64,000 nt of DNA from Coriolopsis trogii (GCA_020543525.1 JAHYIO010000037.1:806001-870000), one strand, 5' to 3'. Positions 23,085 through 37,023 are shown, numbered from the stretch's first letter. Notes: generated by a model not told the origin, from the letters alone. Made by a program: numbers and translations.

Positions 23085-24021
23085 TCACTTCGACAAATTC
23101 TGGACAAGCCAATCAGGTTTGACTTCCTCCATCTGCTCACGAGAGTGAGACGTAATCAGTCCGAGCGTCTTGGAGCCAGCAGCCTTTCCGCTACGGATAC
23201 CGGCAGGCGCATCCTCGACAACGAGACAACGAGTAGGATCTACCCCGGCCCGTTTAGCCCCAAGGAGGTACGGGTCAGGCCTATAATCATCATGGTTCAG
23301 ATTCTGCGAGCTGACAACAGAAGCACAAGAGAGGCGCACTCTGGCTTGCCCTTCTCGACGTCTTCGGAGACGACGAAAACATCGGGAATTGGAATCCCGG
23401 TGGCCTTCAGTGCAGCGGTAGCATACGTGACTGTGGCCGAAGTGCAGATTGCCCACTTCGGATTCGGAAATTTGCAGTAGGGCCCTAGCTAACAGGGTTA
23501 TATGTAAATGGACTCTACATCTGTCGGAGATTAGACATACCTCCGCCATGATTTCAGGAACGCCTGGCAAAGGGATGATGCCCTGGCGCCCATTCTTCTT
23601 CGATTCTGCCACGATGGCCTCTTCAAACCGTCTCGCCTCTGCCTACCTTGCGCCGTCAGTGGGGGAGGAGTAGATGAGAATACCAAGCTCTAGTATACCT
23701 CAAGCTCATCTGGATCAGTCACCCCACAGTGAATCCTGAGGTTCTCAACGGTTCGAACACCATGAGAGCCTGTCTGCATATGTCAGATCGTTCAAATCAA
23801 GAATAGAAGGCCACTCACAACTCAAGACTTCGGTAACATCGAGGCCGGGATACTTTTCCGCAAAGAGCTCCCAAGCCCCGACAACACCATCGGTCGAATC
23901 GACCAATGTGCCGTCCATGTCGAAGAGGCTAGATCAAACAACTCGATCATGTGCGGTCGGCATCGCAGAGACTGGCGATAAATACGCACATTGCATCAAA
24001 CTCGAGCGTGATTTCTGGCAT
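23085..24021 (-). CDS. HAD-family sugar/glycerol-phosphate phosphatase (GPP/DOG type)
   Basis: Six exons: 24021-23990, 23928-23819, 23769-23699, 23642-23541, 23488-23340 and 23280-23085, summing to 660 nt (219 residues). HAD motif I FDAILFDMDGTLVDST supplies the nucleophile and acid Asp pair. Motif II is WAICTSAT, motif III KGKPEPDPYL, motif IV CLVVEDAPAGIRSGKAAG. This is the glycerol-1-phosphatase / 2-deoxyglucose-6-phosphatase subgroup. Such enzymes make glycerol for osmotic adjustment or clear sugar phosphates. Cytosolic (no leader). Divergent from Sec15 across 308 nt. Exact substrate cannot be told from sequence. Confidence 0.92.
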
Positions 24022-24329
24022 TGTGAACAACGCTGTGTGCGGAAGGAGAAGAAGAACTTGGAAAGGAGAGAAGGGGTAGTTAAGTAAATAGTACTCGGCG
24101 GCCGGGAAAAAGTCGGAAAAGAGTCACGGTTCAAGCGCCCAAATGAGTGGGTCGGCAGATCGGTCCGGGTTGTTTGGAACCAATGCTGTCGCCAAACACT
24201 GCTTCCAAAGTCGAAATCGAGACAACCATAGTGAGCTACTCGGACCTCCTCGGACACTCTGTTGTTCATATTTGCTACTTACTTGCTTTCGAGCGTACGC
24301 CTAGACGCTGTTTCCACTTCATATATGCT
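24022..24329. promoter_or_regulatory. Divergent promoter, HAD phosphatase / Sec15
   Basis: 308 nt between two start codons on opposite strands, so it must serve both genes. I see no distinctive operator. Confidence 0.6.
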
Positions 24330-27300
24330 ATGCCACCTCGCCGAAGACCCCAGTTCACGCAGGAGAGCATCGACCAACAACTACAACAGATTCACTTGCT
24401 CGATCAGGCATCCTCCTCAGAGAATCTCGAGCAGCTGGGTCCAATAATCAAGCAAATCCATGCGAACAGGCAGCAAGAGGCATACCTGCGCACGCTCCAA
24501 GCTCTTATTGAGTCCAAGGATGCCGAGATAGAGTCAATATGCGGTGACAACTACCAAGAGTTCATCACTTCCGTCTCGACCCTCTTCTCCATCAAGTCAT
24601 ACACCACGAATTTGCGGGAGAAGATTACGACGCTCGATGCTAGCGTGTCACAGGTTGGGAAGAGCCTCGTAGAGAAGAAGAAAGCCCTTCTTCAAACCAA
24701 GAAGACCGCAGCAAATCTGGACGAGGGGATTGACGGGCTTCAGGCATGTCTACGTGTTCTGGACGTCGTCAACAGAGTTGGAGAGATGGTGAAAGAGGGG
24801 AAGTACTGGAGCGCGTTGCGGGTCCGTATTTCATGCTAGATCGGTATCGTCCCTTCCATAGCGTTGAATATATCTCTCCTGCAGTCTCTCGAGGACATTG
24901 AAAGTATGCCCCCCACGTCGCTATCACAAACGCCTCTCTTCCAGCATCTGCTCTCTTCATTACCGTCGCTGCGCGGGCAAATCAAGGACGCTGTGACGGC
25001 ATCCATGAAGCAGTGGCTGTTGGACATCCGGAATGTCAGTGCCCAGATTGGACAACTTGCGCTGGAAGCAATGGAGATGCGGACACGACGGTGGAGAAGC
25101 CGGCGAGATAAGGATCCTATGCTCAAATCAAGTCGCGTAGGCAGCGCGGTCGAGACCATTACCTACGAGAAGACTGAGTGTATGTACACTCAAGACATCC
25201 AATAACCACCTTCTTGATTGCTGACTGACTGAATATTTCACTAGACAACGTATTGGACAACGATCAGCTCCAGGTCGACTTCAAGCCGCTGTACGAATGT
25301 ATTCATATTTATAGCGCTCTTGACTCCCTAGACGAAATCCGTCGTTCGTATCAGGCTGATCGAAAGGTGAGTGAATGAAGGTCTCCCCTGTACATTGTAT
25401 TGACAGTCGTCGAAAGGCGCAATCGGACCTCATTATCCCTGATCCGCTGCCTCTATCATCGTTACCTTCTATCACGCAGGAGATCGTAGGATACTTCATC
25501 ATCGAGACACATGTTCTCAATTCTACTGGCAGCTTTCGCTCCGAACGGGAAGTGGAGGACCTCTGGGATGCTCTCATCACTCGTCTGGGCAGGGCGGTGG
25601 AAGACATACTCAGAAACGAGAACGACCCAGACACATACCTGAAGGTCAAAGAGGCCCTACTGGGCTTCGTTATGACCCTAGAGGTCAGTTGGTATAACTG
25701 TCGGCATCTCGATGCGCCTGATCTCCCTTCCTAGTCGTACTCCTACTCAACCACCAGCATACACTCACTGATTCTGCGGCTATTTGAGAAGTACGTGAAC
25801 ATACTGGAGATCAACTTTGGGAAGCGCTTTGAGAAAGTGAGTGAATCCCACTCAGCTCTCCTGGAATGACACCTCACATGCTTTCAGCTCGTGGCCCAAG
25901 ACGACTTCCAGCCAATGTATGTTGAGAAGGATACTGAGAAGGAGACCGTGATGGATACAGTGTGGCTCACACGAGAACAGCGGGATCAGCTAGAGAGGTG
26001 GGTCGCAAGCCTGTATGCGTAATGGCATTCTCTAATGAACCCTAGGAGCCCTGCACCTCTCAACCTGCCGTGGTCTCAGGGCTTCTACCTGTGTTGTCAG
26101 GATGTACGCGCTCTGTTTCGTGTTCTGTTGAACGACGGCTTGCTCATCCGCGTATATGCAGATTAGGAGTTTTGTCCAGAATTTCTACCAGTTCATTGAA
26201 GGGGTATCACAGCACCATCGCAACATTGACGATTTGCTGAGCAAGGTTCGCCTGTTATTTTCACCACAGACACACTGGCTAATCATCGTTTGTCTCCGCA
26301 GTCCCTGGATACCATCTTGACAACGTACATCAGCGAGTCTATTACTAAGCGAGCTCAGAGTACCGCGAACGTATCTCAAATAGCCCAGATCATAACGAAC
26401 CTGGAGCATTTCGAGGTGGCTTGCACCGAGCTGGAACGTTCACTCACGAACATTCGGTCAGCTCTAATCTGTTGTATCCCGCTGGGTTCTCAACTTACGA
26501 TTCAAACTGAGCAGATCATCTCAGCGTGGTGGCACCATCCGCGTATCCGCAGCAGCGTCTTTTGTCGCAACACGCACCAAGGCCATGGCCCGTGTAACAG
26601 AGGCGATGAGCTCGAAGCTGGACGACTTTTTCGGTCTCTCCGAGTACGACTGGACGCCGAGCACACGCGAGAACGCGCCTAGCATGTACCTCTACGAGCT
26701 CGTCAACTGGCTCACGACCGTCGTCGACTCGCTCGCGCTCAAGGACAGCGACAAAGAAGAGGCGTACCGCGGCGCCGTCAGTTACATTGCGAGCTGCTTC
26801 CTCGTGCGCCTCCATTCTTGCCTATGTTTCCTTGTGTTTATTTGCTAATTCCTTCTGAAATCTTCTCGCGCAACAGGACTTCCTCACTGGTCGTGACATT
26901 CCCATGATGAACGAGAACGCGATCGCGAACCTCCTCCTCGACATTGATTTCCTCGACGAAGAGCTGAAACGCAACGGACACTCGCATAGCGCGGCATTCA
27001 CCGAGCTCCGTTCAGTACGTCTCTCCATGTTCTTACTACCTACTTCCTCCGTCCCGACGATTATGCTTTCTCTTCTCCTTCTCCCTGCGCATCTCTTCCA
27101 TGGTATCTTCTGCGCGCAATCCCCCTGTTGTTTCCACTATGCCTTCTCACTCCTTATCACGATTAACCCGATCAAGCAGCTGACGATCCTCTCCCTTCCC
27201 CTTCCAGATGGCATCTGTGGTCATGTCCGACGCAGTCAGTGCCTACCTCGTCGCATCGATACGTCAAACATCGTACCCCGCCGTGAGGCCGAAGCGGCTC

Positions 27301-27429
27301 GCCGCGCTGCTCGACAAACTCGCCAAGTACAGCCTCGAGTGTCGCGACGCATCTTCCCGAGAACGGGGCGAGAAACGGAGGAAAGAGGCCGAGGCAGTTG
27401 GACGACTATTCCCCGGCGAGAATCGCTGA
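24330..27429 (+). CDS. SEC15: Exocyst complex subunit Sec15
   Basis: Twelve exons: 24330-24821, 24885-25179, 25245-25366, 25417-25683, 25735-25836, 25888-25997, 26046-26103, 26162-26245, 26302-26456, 26515-26803, 26877-27014 and 27208-27429, summing to 2334 nt (777 residues), close to the animal protein (about 800). The N-terminal coiled coil runs over NLREKITTLDASVSQVGKSL. KEGKYWSALRSLEDIE, the CorEx-type segment GYFIIETHVL, IRSFVQNFYQFIEGV, and the C-terminal SMYLYELVNWLTTVVDSL and DFLTGRDIPMMNENAIANL mark the family. Sec15 links the GTPase Sec4/Rab to the exocyst at sites of tip growth. The exon 4 acceptor (CGAAAG) is weak but frame-required. Confidence 0.95.
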
Positions 27430-27952
27430 TCTCCCGTCTGCATACACGGCACGGAATATGCAGCAGCGCTCGAGTACACGTATGCGGTGGTCATGTCGTC
27501 ATTCGGATCGTCTAGGACAGTGGCCGCCACACTTCATGCAGCAAGAGGTCCGAGACTGTGCCTTAGCAGTGGCACCATTATGAAGTTCACACAAATGCGA
27601 TAGGCATTAGACATACCCGTTCCTCAATCGTAAATTATACCGGTGTATATGCTTTCTCTAGTCGGAAGAAGCATTTTGAACGCCCCCCGGGGGCGCGCAT
27701 CCGTACAAGGTGCGTACGACGAGAGGAAGAAATGAACTCCGAGTTACGCTATATGACACAGAAAGGGGGAATGGACCAAAGCTATAGAGAATACGGAGGG
27801 GGAAGCGACGGCTACTTGTGGCAGACAGCGGAGCAGGAAGGAGTATTGAGGTGACCAGTGAAACCCTCGTCGATATCGTAAGGATCATAAGACATGAACG
27901 TTCGGCAACGCTGGAAGAAGGCGGGAACCCATACACAAGCGGCAGGAGCCGG
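27430..27952. other. Convergent 3' flanks of Sec15 and ARF1
   Basis: 523 nt between two stop codons facing each other. Contains a GC-rich near-palindrome around 27681-27695 (cgccccccgggggcg). No gene seen. Confidence 0.55.
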
Positions 27953-29347
<1,395 letters not shown>

Positions 29348-30027
29348 TCAGGCATCTTTCTTCGCCTCGGTCATTTCCACTGCAGCAAGGCACCGTGTCA
29401 GTCCTCAGGGATACCATCATTCCTGTCGAGTGCAATCACTCTCAACCACATAAAGCGTCAAGCGTGCTCTCGCAATGATATTTTCGATGCCCTTTTGGCC
29501 TTCTGTGTCAGCCCAGTCAGGCGCGGGGGCTGAGCTGACAGATCGAGCTCCATGTGTGAGACGTTCTGCAGCCCTACTAAGCTCTCGATACTATATCTGT
29601 TGTCCAAGACAGATGCGCGTCCCGGCGTTGAAGGGAAGGAAGATGAACGGGTTTGCAGTGAAGTAGTTGTAAAGTCGAGGCACCGGTCGGGATCGAAGGA
29701 TAGCGCCAAGGATACGACGTTACCGCCTTAAAGTCTGAACACATGGTTGATCACTCACCATCAGGTCCCCAGTAGTCTTTCCTGTGGTGCACCATAAAAA
29801 CCCCGTATGCAACACTGTGCGTGCTCAGGACGAGATAGAGCTTGATTGCAGCAAGAACGGACAGACACACTCACCATTTTTCGGAACAAAAGTACGCGGC
29901 TTGGTAGGATTTGTTTCCGGAACTGTCGTGTCCTCGTTGGCGAAACTGAGAGCTCCTCCGTCAGGTTTGACATACAGACACGCATCCTTGTGTACACTAA
30001 CCGGATCTTGAAGGGCCTGTATATCGC
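29348..30027 (-). pseudogene. Cytochrome P450 relic (3' third only, frameshifted)
   Basis: Homologous to the 3' ends of the two genes just upstream. In order it keeps a PFKIR piece (equivalent to PFNVR), [41 protein letters not shown], the haem motif [17 protein letters not shown] (29598-29650), [16 protein letters not shown], and the last exon MTEAKKDA plus stop. A 7-nt loss near 29665-29680, within what should be DERLNKYF, puts SFDPDR and the haem motif in different frames. The I-helix, ExxR and the membrane anchor are absent. It is therefore broken in at least two ways and is not expected to make an enzyme. Confidence 0.88.
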
Positions 30028-30412
30028 ACCAAGCCTCAGTCAATGGTTTCAACTTGAGCGCTCAGACAGGACACGCACACAGTAGTATGTGAGCTTAGAA
30101 CCCCGCCCAACCCAGTCGACCCCTGTCCAACCTTCTCCGCAGGGACTTCCTGGCGACAAAGGAGTCTTGTCTTCGCATGACCGTACCACAAACGGGCACT
30201 TTCATATAGACAGGTTCGCATTGCGCCGTGATCGAAACTGTGAGCACGAACACGTTGAGCTCACCGACAATGGTAATTTATGGCAACGTCGAGTAGTCTT
30301 GAAGTCACTTTCGCGGGAGATTGCTACATTGTGCATAAATAGGATGTCGTACTTCTTAATCGTACACTATACACCTGATGAGTATGGGTTTGCTCGTGAA
30401 ACGCCTGCATGT
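30028..30412. other. Spacer between P450 relic and first intact P450
   Basis: 385 nt. I cannot recognise further P450 sequence here, so the 5' part of the relic was deleted rather than merely degraded. No other feature seen. Confidence 0.5.
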
Positions 30413-33066
30413 TCAGGAATCCTGCTCCGCCTCAGTCATCTTCACCCACAGCCCGCCCTACAAGCAAGCATCATATCAGCATTCCTAGACACGCCATATT
30501 CAGACTGGACGCCCTGGCACTCACATGGACGTAGATAGTCAAATGCGCCCTTGGGACGATCTTCTCGATGCCCTTCTGGCCTTCCGCTCCAGCCCAGTCT
30601 TGCGGGGGGCGCACGTCGGGAGGCTGTGCCGATAGGTCAAGCTCCATGTGCGAGAAGTTTTGGAGCAGTCGGATGAGGAAGAACGACATCTCGTTATAGG
30701 CAAACTACGGGACGTGTGTGAGCTCTTCATATGACGTCAACGGGGACTCGGGACTGTACCTGTTGTCCAAGACAGATGCGCGGCCCGGCGTTGAAGGGAA
30801 GGAATATGAACGGGTTTGCGGTGAAGTACTTATTGAGCCGCTCGTCGATGAAGCGGTCGGGGTCGAAGGACAACGCTGGAAGTCGCACTGAGATTCAAAC
30901 TCGGTCTACCAAGTTCCGACTCTACACTCACCGTCAGGTCCCCAATAGTCCTTCCTGCGATGCATCAAGAAGACCGAGTATGCAACTCTGTATGTCTTTC
31001 GGTTGAAAAAGATCGAATGATCGCAGCAAGCAAGGAAAAAACGCACCCAACATCTTTCGGAACAAATACGCGGGGCTTGGTGGGATCCGGGTTGGGAAGG
31101 GTAGTGTCCTCGTTGGCAAACCTGCACGTTCGCATGAGTATGCACATAGCGAGGCGAACACGATGCAACTCACCGGACGTTGAAGGGCCTTCAATTTCAG
31201 GTCACGACGAATTAGGTCACGCTCAGAACAATCGAGAGGATGGACACATACACGGCAGGGTACAAACGTAGTGTTTCTGTCCATAGGTTGAATGATCATT
31301 CGATAGTGTCTACGTACGATAGATCACTCACCATTAATGACCGCACGAAGATACTTCATCTCCCTGATATCGTCGAACGTCGGCATCTGGTGCGGTCCAA
31401 GCTTCTCGAGGATTTCCGCGCGGAGCCGCTGGAAGACGTGAGGGTTCATGCACATAAGGTACACCGCAAAGGTCAAAGTCGCTGCCGTCTACCCACGCAA
31501 GGCAGGTTAGCCGTAAACATGAGCGGTCTCAACGGGATGGCTCACGGTGTCCCTTCCCGCAATCATGATGTTCAGCGTCTCATCGTGCAACACGACCGGG
31601 TCTGGGTTGTAAAAGCCAATAAGCTCGAGACGTCATGAAGTGATTAAGTCGCAACTGACCGTCCGTCAGCTTGACCAAATGGTCCAACAAAGTCTCGGTT
31701 TCCTCGTCCTCACTCTCAGGCTTGCGTTTGCCGTCCTTCCCAATCGACTTGCGGTTCTTCCTGACGGACTCTTCCAAGATAGGCTTGATATACGCATCGA
31801 CAACGTCCATATGCTCCTTTGAAGCGTCCCTGATGAGCTCTGAGAAGCGCCACGTCCACCCCTGACGAAGACGCGTCGCCATCGCTTGTTGAGCTTTGGC
31901 GAACGCCTCCGCGAACGTGTCGGCTGCGGTCGGCGTTCGGACTGTATGGGCCACGATGGGGTCATTGTATGCGTACGGTAGGTCGGTCTTCAGACTGTGC
32001 ACGCATTGTCCAAAGAGGAACTCGGTCGCACTGTCGAGGGTGAAGCGTCCGATGAGATCCTAGTCATAATCTTTCAGTAAATGCAAGGGTACGATAGCGT
32101 ATGACCGTACTTGAAAGTCCAAGGCCTTTCCTGCCCTGAAGCGGTCTTTCATCTTCCGGATGGCGAGATCTGGAAAGGCCATGAGAAATGTGACCCTCAC
32201 CTAGAGTGAAATTATGGTCCTATCACCTGCATGGCGGTCAAACATCTCGAAATGTGAGATTTTGTCGCGACTGAAATACGGCCTGGTCATCGTACGGTGG
32301 AACCTGTGCTCCGTACGTGTCAGAATCACATTGCACGCGGCGCATCGGAAGTTGCTAGACGACGCACTTCCACAGCTCCCCGTCGGCATTAAACACTCCT
32401 GTGCCCAAGACGGAGTCCAAGGTGTCCCGGAACATTTCCCCTGGATGTATCAAGTCAGCGTAATTGCAAACACAAACTGGATGTATGCGCACCCTTTTCC
32501 CAGTGCGGGAAGTCTGTCGCCAGGATGGTCTACCACACGAATCAGCTTGCCGCTTTCTAGACGAATGTGAACGCGTGGTCTACCTTGATGACATTAGCGT
32601 CCGTGGTCAAATATTGGAGGTCCCACAAGAGAGACATCTGATAGAGATGGCCGAACTCTTGGTGCTTGTCCCAAAAACCCTCTCCTATGCTCATACATCA
32701 GCAAAACCCCTGAGCAAAGACTCCACAAGACTTACCCAGGTATCCAGTTTCGAACGCCGTGATACCATGTTTCAGGATGTCCAAATTGCCAATCTGCTTC
32801 CCCACCCACTCAGGGGGCAAGACCGCGCCGGCCTTGATGGCGCGCCGCTTCAAGCTCCAGTACCCGAAGGCTGTACGCGTCACGTACACAGCAGGGACGC
32901 TGAAAACGGCCGCCAAAACGACCCAGATGAAGCCAATGTGGACATTCCTGCTCTCCAGGACGCGAGCGGCCGCAAGGATGAGGGTGGCCGGGAGCGTATG
33001 GATGACGAACCGGCGGAGGAGGAATGGAAGGCCTGGCGGAGGCTTGATGTTGCCCAGAGATCGCAT
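30413..33066 (-). CDS. Cytochrome P450, paralogue A1 (CYP63/CYP52-like)
   Basis: Many short exons; roughly 590 residues by estimate. Start at 33066 gives [20 protein letters not shown] followed by two hydrophobic segments (membrane anchors facing the ER). Landmarks: [20 protein letters not shown]; a disordered acidic/lysine insert ([15 protein letters not shown]); I-helix MIAGRDT (about 31547-31570); ExxR as ETLRLYPAV (about 31268-31292); meander [16 protein letters not shown]; haem loop [12 protein letters not shown] with the Cys ligand (about 30763-30800). The end is [10 protein letters not shown]. The family oxidises fatty acids, alkanes or aromatics with a P450 reductase. A TATA-like atatataag is at 33134-33142. 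An in-frame Met lies further upstream at 33198 but adds no conserved sequence. Confidence 0.9.
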
Positions 33067-33572
33067 CTTTACCACTGGCAAATGACGGGAGTCGGTGAGG
33101 TGCGGTTGAACAAACCTCAGAGTTGTGGAGGCTAATATATAAGACGGACGGGAGAACCGGGACCGCGTTATTAACCGGGGTTGGCTCATGCATTGCAATC
33201 ACTGATCATGATCCCAAGGCACGGAGAGGACGATCAAGGCATGACCATCACGATGACATGACTACTGCGGCGGAGCAGTCTAAACATTGAGGGCGCTCTC
33301 CTTATTTGGATCCATCAAACCTCCACAGGAGGGCGCTACTGGGACGTGCAAGCCGAATGTGCGCGTCTCTTGCGCAAAACGGCAATGACAACAGGGCTCA
33401 GCACACTTTTTCGGCCAGTTTGGGTCACATACAAGAAGTCAGCCCATCCCACAACAAAGACGACTCTAGCTAAGTACTCATAGTAATACACAGACAAACT
33501 ACGTGATCTCCCAGACTCGTTCATACTACATTAGTGCCATGCGCCACCACTGTGACAAGGCTGGCAGCTCGT
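33067..33572. promoter_or_regulatory. Promoter region of P450 A1 and 3' end of A2
   Basis: 506 nt. Contains the TATA-like atatataag (33134-33142) and the 12-mer actgcggcggag (33264-33275) shared with the A2 promoter. Two gggcgct copies lie near 33291 and 33331. Confidence 0.6.
33264..33275 (-). promoter_or_regulatory. Shared 12-mer in P450 promoters, copy 1
   Basis: CTCCGCCGCAGT on the coding strand, 198 nt upstream of the A1 start. The same 12 bases occur 176 nt upstream of the A2 start (36435-36446). Either a bound site or a remnant of the duplication. Confidence 0.45.
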
Positions 33573-36259
33573 TCAACCATCCTGTTCAGCCTCGGTCATC
33601 TTCACCCACAGCCCCCCCTGCGAGCGAGAGGTCAGCATTGATTCTGTACATCGAACAAATCCTCTTACATGCACGTAGAGCGTCAGGTGCGCCTTTGGAA
33701 TAATCTTCTCGACGCCCTTCTGGCCCTCCGCACCAGCCCAGTCTCGCGGAGGCCGCGCATCCGGGGGCTGCGCGGCCAAGTCAAGTTCCATGTGCGAGAA
33801 GTTCTGCAGTAGGCGGATGAGGAAGAACGACATTTCGTTGTAGGCGAACTGCCGAGAAGTGTGTAAGCTGCGACTCCTCCGCTGCATCAACAGCAGTCAC
33901 GATACCTGTTGTCCGAGACAGATGCGCGGCCCGGCATTGAAGGGCAGGAAGATGAATGGGTTCGCAGTGAAGTACTTGTTGAGCCGCTCGTCAAGGAACC
34001 GGTCGGGATCGAAGGACAACGCTATAAGTCACGCATGTGGTCATGCTCAAATCATGCACATCTCGATGAGGCACTCACCATCAGGTCCCCAATAATCCTT
34101 CCTTCGGTGCATCAAGAAAACCGAGTATGCTACGCTATGTATGTTCAGGTAAGGCGGGGTCTATATAGTTATGGCGAACTCGCGCACCCAACGTCTTTCG
34201 GGACAAAAACGCGCGGCTTGGTGGGATCTGGGTTGGGGATAGTAGTATCCTCGTTGGCGAAACTGCGTCTGCGTGTCAATACTAACATCAAGATAGATAT
34301 GATCGCGCTGTCACTCACCGGACGTTGAAGGGCCTTCATGGCGCAACCTAAATCAGCCCATACTCTCGATTATATGAGGCTTATAAGCAGGAGTACGTAC
34401 ACAACAGGGTACAAGCGCAGGGTTTCTGACCATAAGTCAGACATTGCCCAAGGAGCGATTGCACGCGAGTGGTTGCTCACCATTAATGACCGCCCGGAGA
34501 TACTTCAGATCTCTGATGTTGTCGAAGTTCGGCATCTGGTTGGGCCCGAGCTTTTCCAAGATCTCTGCACGGAGTCGCTGGAAAACAGGAGGGTTCATGC
34601 ACAAGAGGTACACCGCGAAGGTTAAAGTTGCGGCCGTCTAGACATCAACATGATTGTGAGTCGTCACCCATCAACCACATGTCATGGCTCACGAAGCCGA
34701 CTCACAGTGTCCCTACCCGCGATCAGGATGTTCAGCGTCTCGTCATGCAACACCACCGGGTCTGCATACAATCAGCCTGCGATGCTCACGCGGTAAGCAA
34801 GCTTCCAACCTACCGTCCGTAAGCTTGACCAGGTGGTCTAGCAACGTCTCGTTCTCCTCATCTCCACTCTCATCTTTGCTCTTGCCATCCTTTCCGATCG
34901 ACTTGCGGTTCTTCCTGACTGCCTCTTCTAGGACAGGTTTGAGGTAAGCATCGACAACTTCCATGTGCTCTTTGGACGCGTCTTTCATCAGCTCCGTGAA
35001 ACGCCAAATCCATCCCTCGCGGAGACGCTTCGCCATCGCTTGCTGAGCTTTCGCGAACGCCTCTGCGAACGTGTCCGCGGCGGTCGGTGTGCGCACCATC
35101 TGGGCCACAACGGGGTCATTGTATGCGTAGGGAAGGTCGGTCTTCAAACTATGTACGCATTGCCCAAAGAGGAACTCGGTCGCGCTGTCGAGAGTGAAGC
35201 GTCCTATCAGGTCCTGCCATCGGTGCGCGGCCATTCAGTCGCGGAAGAAATACGTAGAACAAATGGAGGAGATCTGACCTGGAAGTCCAATGCATGCCCT
35301 GCACGGAAGCGTTCCTTCATCTTCCTGATGGCGAGATCTAAGGCAAATGAGTAAGTTCGCCGTCAGCTCTACATATGATGGTCGCCAAACCTGCATGACG
35401 GTTGAACATTTCGAAGTGCGAGATCTTGTCGCGACTGAAGTAGGGCCTAGTCATCGTACGGTGGAACCTGTGAGTAGAATGTCTCAGTAACACGCTTCAT
35501 AGCACTGCAAATGATGATGCGGGTGAGAACCGTACTTCCACATCTCGCCGTCGGCGTTGAATACCCCACTACCCAACACCGAGTTCACAGTATCTCGGAA
35601 CAGCTCCCCTGGAATAGACATGACGAACATAAGTTTCTCTTTAGTCCTGATTCCGACCGCATATATGCGCACCCTTTTCCCAGTGTTGGAAGTCTGTCGC
35701 GAGAATGGTCTGCACAACTATCAGCGTCGGAGTCGTATGTGGGCTGTGTGCGCGTCACCTTGATAACATTCGCGTCTGTGGTCACATATTGGGTGTCCCA
35801 CAAGCACGAAATTTCATAGAGGTGTCCAAACTCCTCATCCTTGTCCCAGAAGCCCTCACCTGCGCGTTATTCGTAGAGCAGATTGAGTAGTAGGTGAGGG
35901 CCGACACAAGTGAACTGACCAGGGTATCCGGTATGGAACTTCTTGAGGCCATAGCCGAGTATGTCTATATTCCCGATTCTCTCACCCTCCCAAGTGGGGG
36001 GCAGGACCGCGCCGAGCTTCGTCGCCCGCCGTCTCGAGCGCCAGAACGAGTAGGCGGTACGCGCTGCATAGACTGCGGGGATGCTGAACACCGCCGATAA
36101 GACGACCCAGACGGTATGGATGTGGACATCCCCACTGTCTAGGAGTTGAGCAGCCGTATAGACCAGGACGGCAGGGAGAGCATGGACAAGAGTACGGTGA
36201 AGGAGGAAGGGAAGGCGGGGTGTCAGAGGCTTAGGGACTTTGTGAGTTGAGTATGACAT
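33573..36259 (-). CDS. Cytochrome P450, paralogue A2 (CYP63/CYP52-like)
   Basis: Close paralogue of the gene at 30413, with the same exon plan. Starts [20 protein letters not shown] with two N-terminal hydrophobic segments (ER anchor). Landmarks: [54 protein letters not shown]; acidic insert [16 protein letters not shown]-helix LIAGRDT (about 34707-34730); ETLRLYPVV (about 34400-34425); meander [15 protein letters not shown]; haem loop [12 protein letters not shown] (about 33907-33945). The end is MTEAEQDG with stop at 33573. All catalytic residues are intact, so both tandem copies should be active. They differ mainly in the N-terminal anchor and the acidic insert. Confidence 0.92.
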
Positions 36260-36312
36260 TCTTGTTGATCAGTGGGCTCGCTGGGGATGCTCCTATCGAG
36301 CTCGGTTTGAAG

Positions 36313-36328
36313 GTGCATATATATGCAC
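36313..36328. promoter_or_regulatory. Palindromic TATA element of P450 A2
   Basis: gtgcatatatatgcac, a perfect 16-bp palindrome with TATATA at its centre, 54-69 nt upstream of the A2 start. Position fits a core promoter. Confidence 0.55.
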
Positions 36329-36434
36329 AACGGTCGGAAGCACCGGGTCCTGGTCAGTAACCGGAGGAGAGTTTGGACGACACCATGCCAATTGACCTTG
36401 AATTGACCACGGACACGAGACCCTGAGCGTTACC

Positions 36435-36446
36435 ACTGCGGCGGAG
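36435..36446 (-). promoter_or_regulatory. Shared 12-mer in P450 promoters, copy 2
   Basis: CTCCGCCGCAGT on the coding strand, 176 nt upstream of the A2 start. Identical to 33264-33275. Confidence 0.45.
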
Positions 36447-37023
36447 TCAATACACAACACAACACTCACACGACTGCTTTATGGGTTGAAGTCGGTACGA
36501 AGTTGCGAACTGCTGGGGAAGCCGAACGACTAGGAGTCTTCCTACTACATACGAGATACATCGACCTGCATGAGCTTTACCGCAAACAAGGGTCAGTGTC
36601 TAGAATCACTGTTCTCATTACTCCAGGCGGGAGGCGACATGGAGTACTTGAAAGGCTCCTCTGTCAACACAATTGCAAAGCGGGGCCCGGTTACGTACAG
36701 TGGTTCATAGTGCAGCACAGAACGCACCAATTGACATTCATACCGGGTATGTAGCATCTGAACCATCACCTCGAGCGTTGAAGGTGGATATCTGAGTAGT
36801 ACTTGTTCAAGGCGCCGCGGCGCCGTTCACAAACCGCGGATGGAGTTGTCTAGACCTCCGTATAGTTATATCGAACACCATACCACACCCTAGACGCTCA
36901 CGATCACCAGCTGCGGACATTCCATTCACTCAAACGCCGATGTTCGATGGGTGTTGTTTAGCAAGTCACAGAAAGTACGTAAACCGGCGCAGTACAATAC
37001 AACATCAAGTTACGATAACAATG

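Larger units (their letters stand above)
36260..37023. other. P450 A2 promoter and 3' flank of the CPSF2 gene
   Basis: 764 nt. Apart from the two sites listed separately, it holds a perfect 14-bp palindrome, ggcgccgcggcgcc (36811-36824). No gene supported. Confidence 0.55.

Noticed and set aside
36811..36824. 14-bp palindrome ggcgccgcggcgcc as a regulatory site
   Set aside because: Perfect but GC-only, single copy in the window and far from either gene's start. Too weak to call a site.
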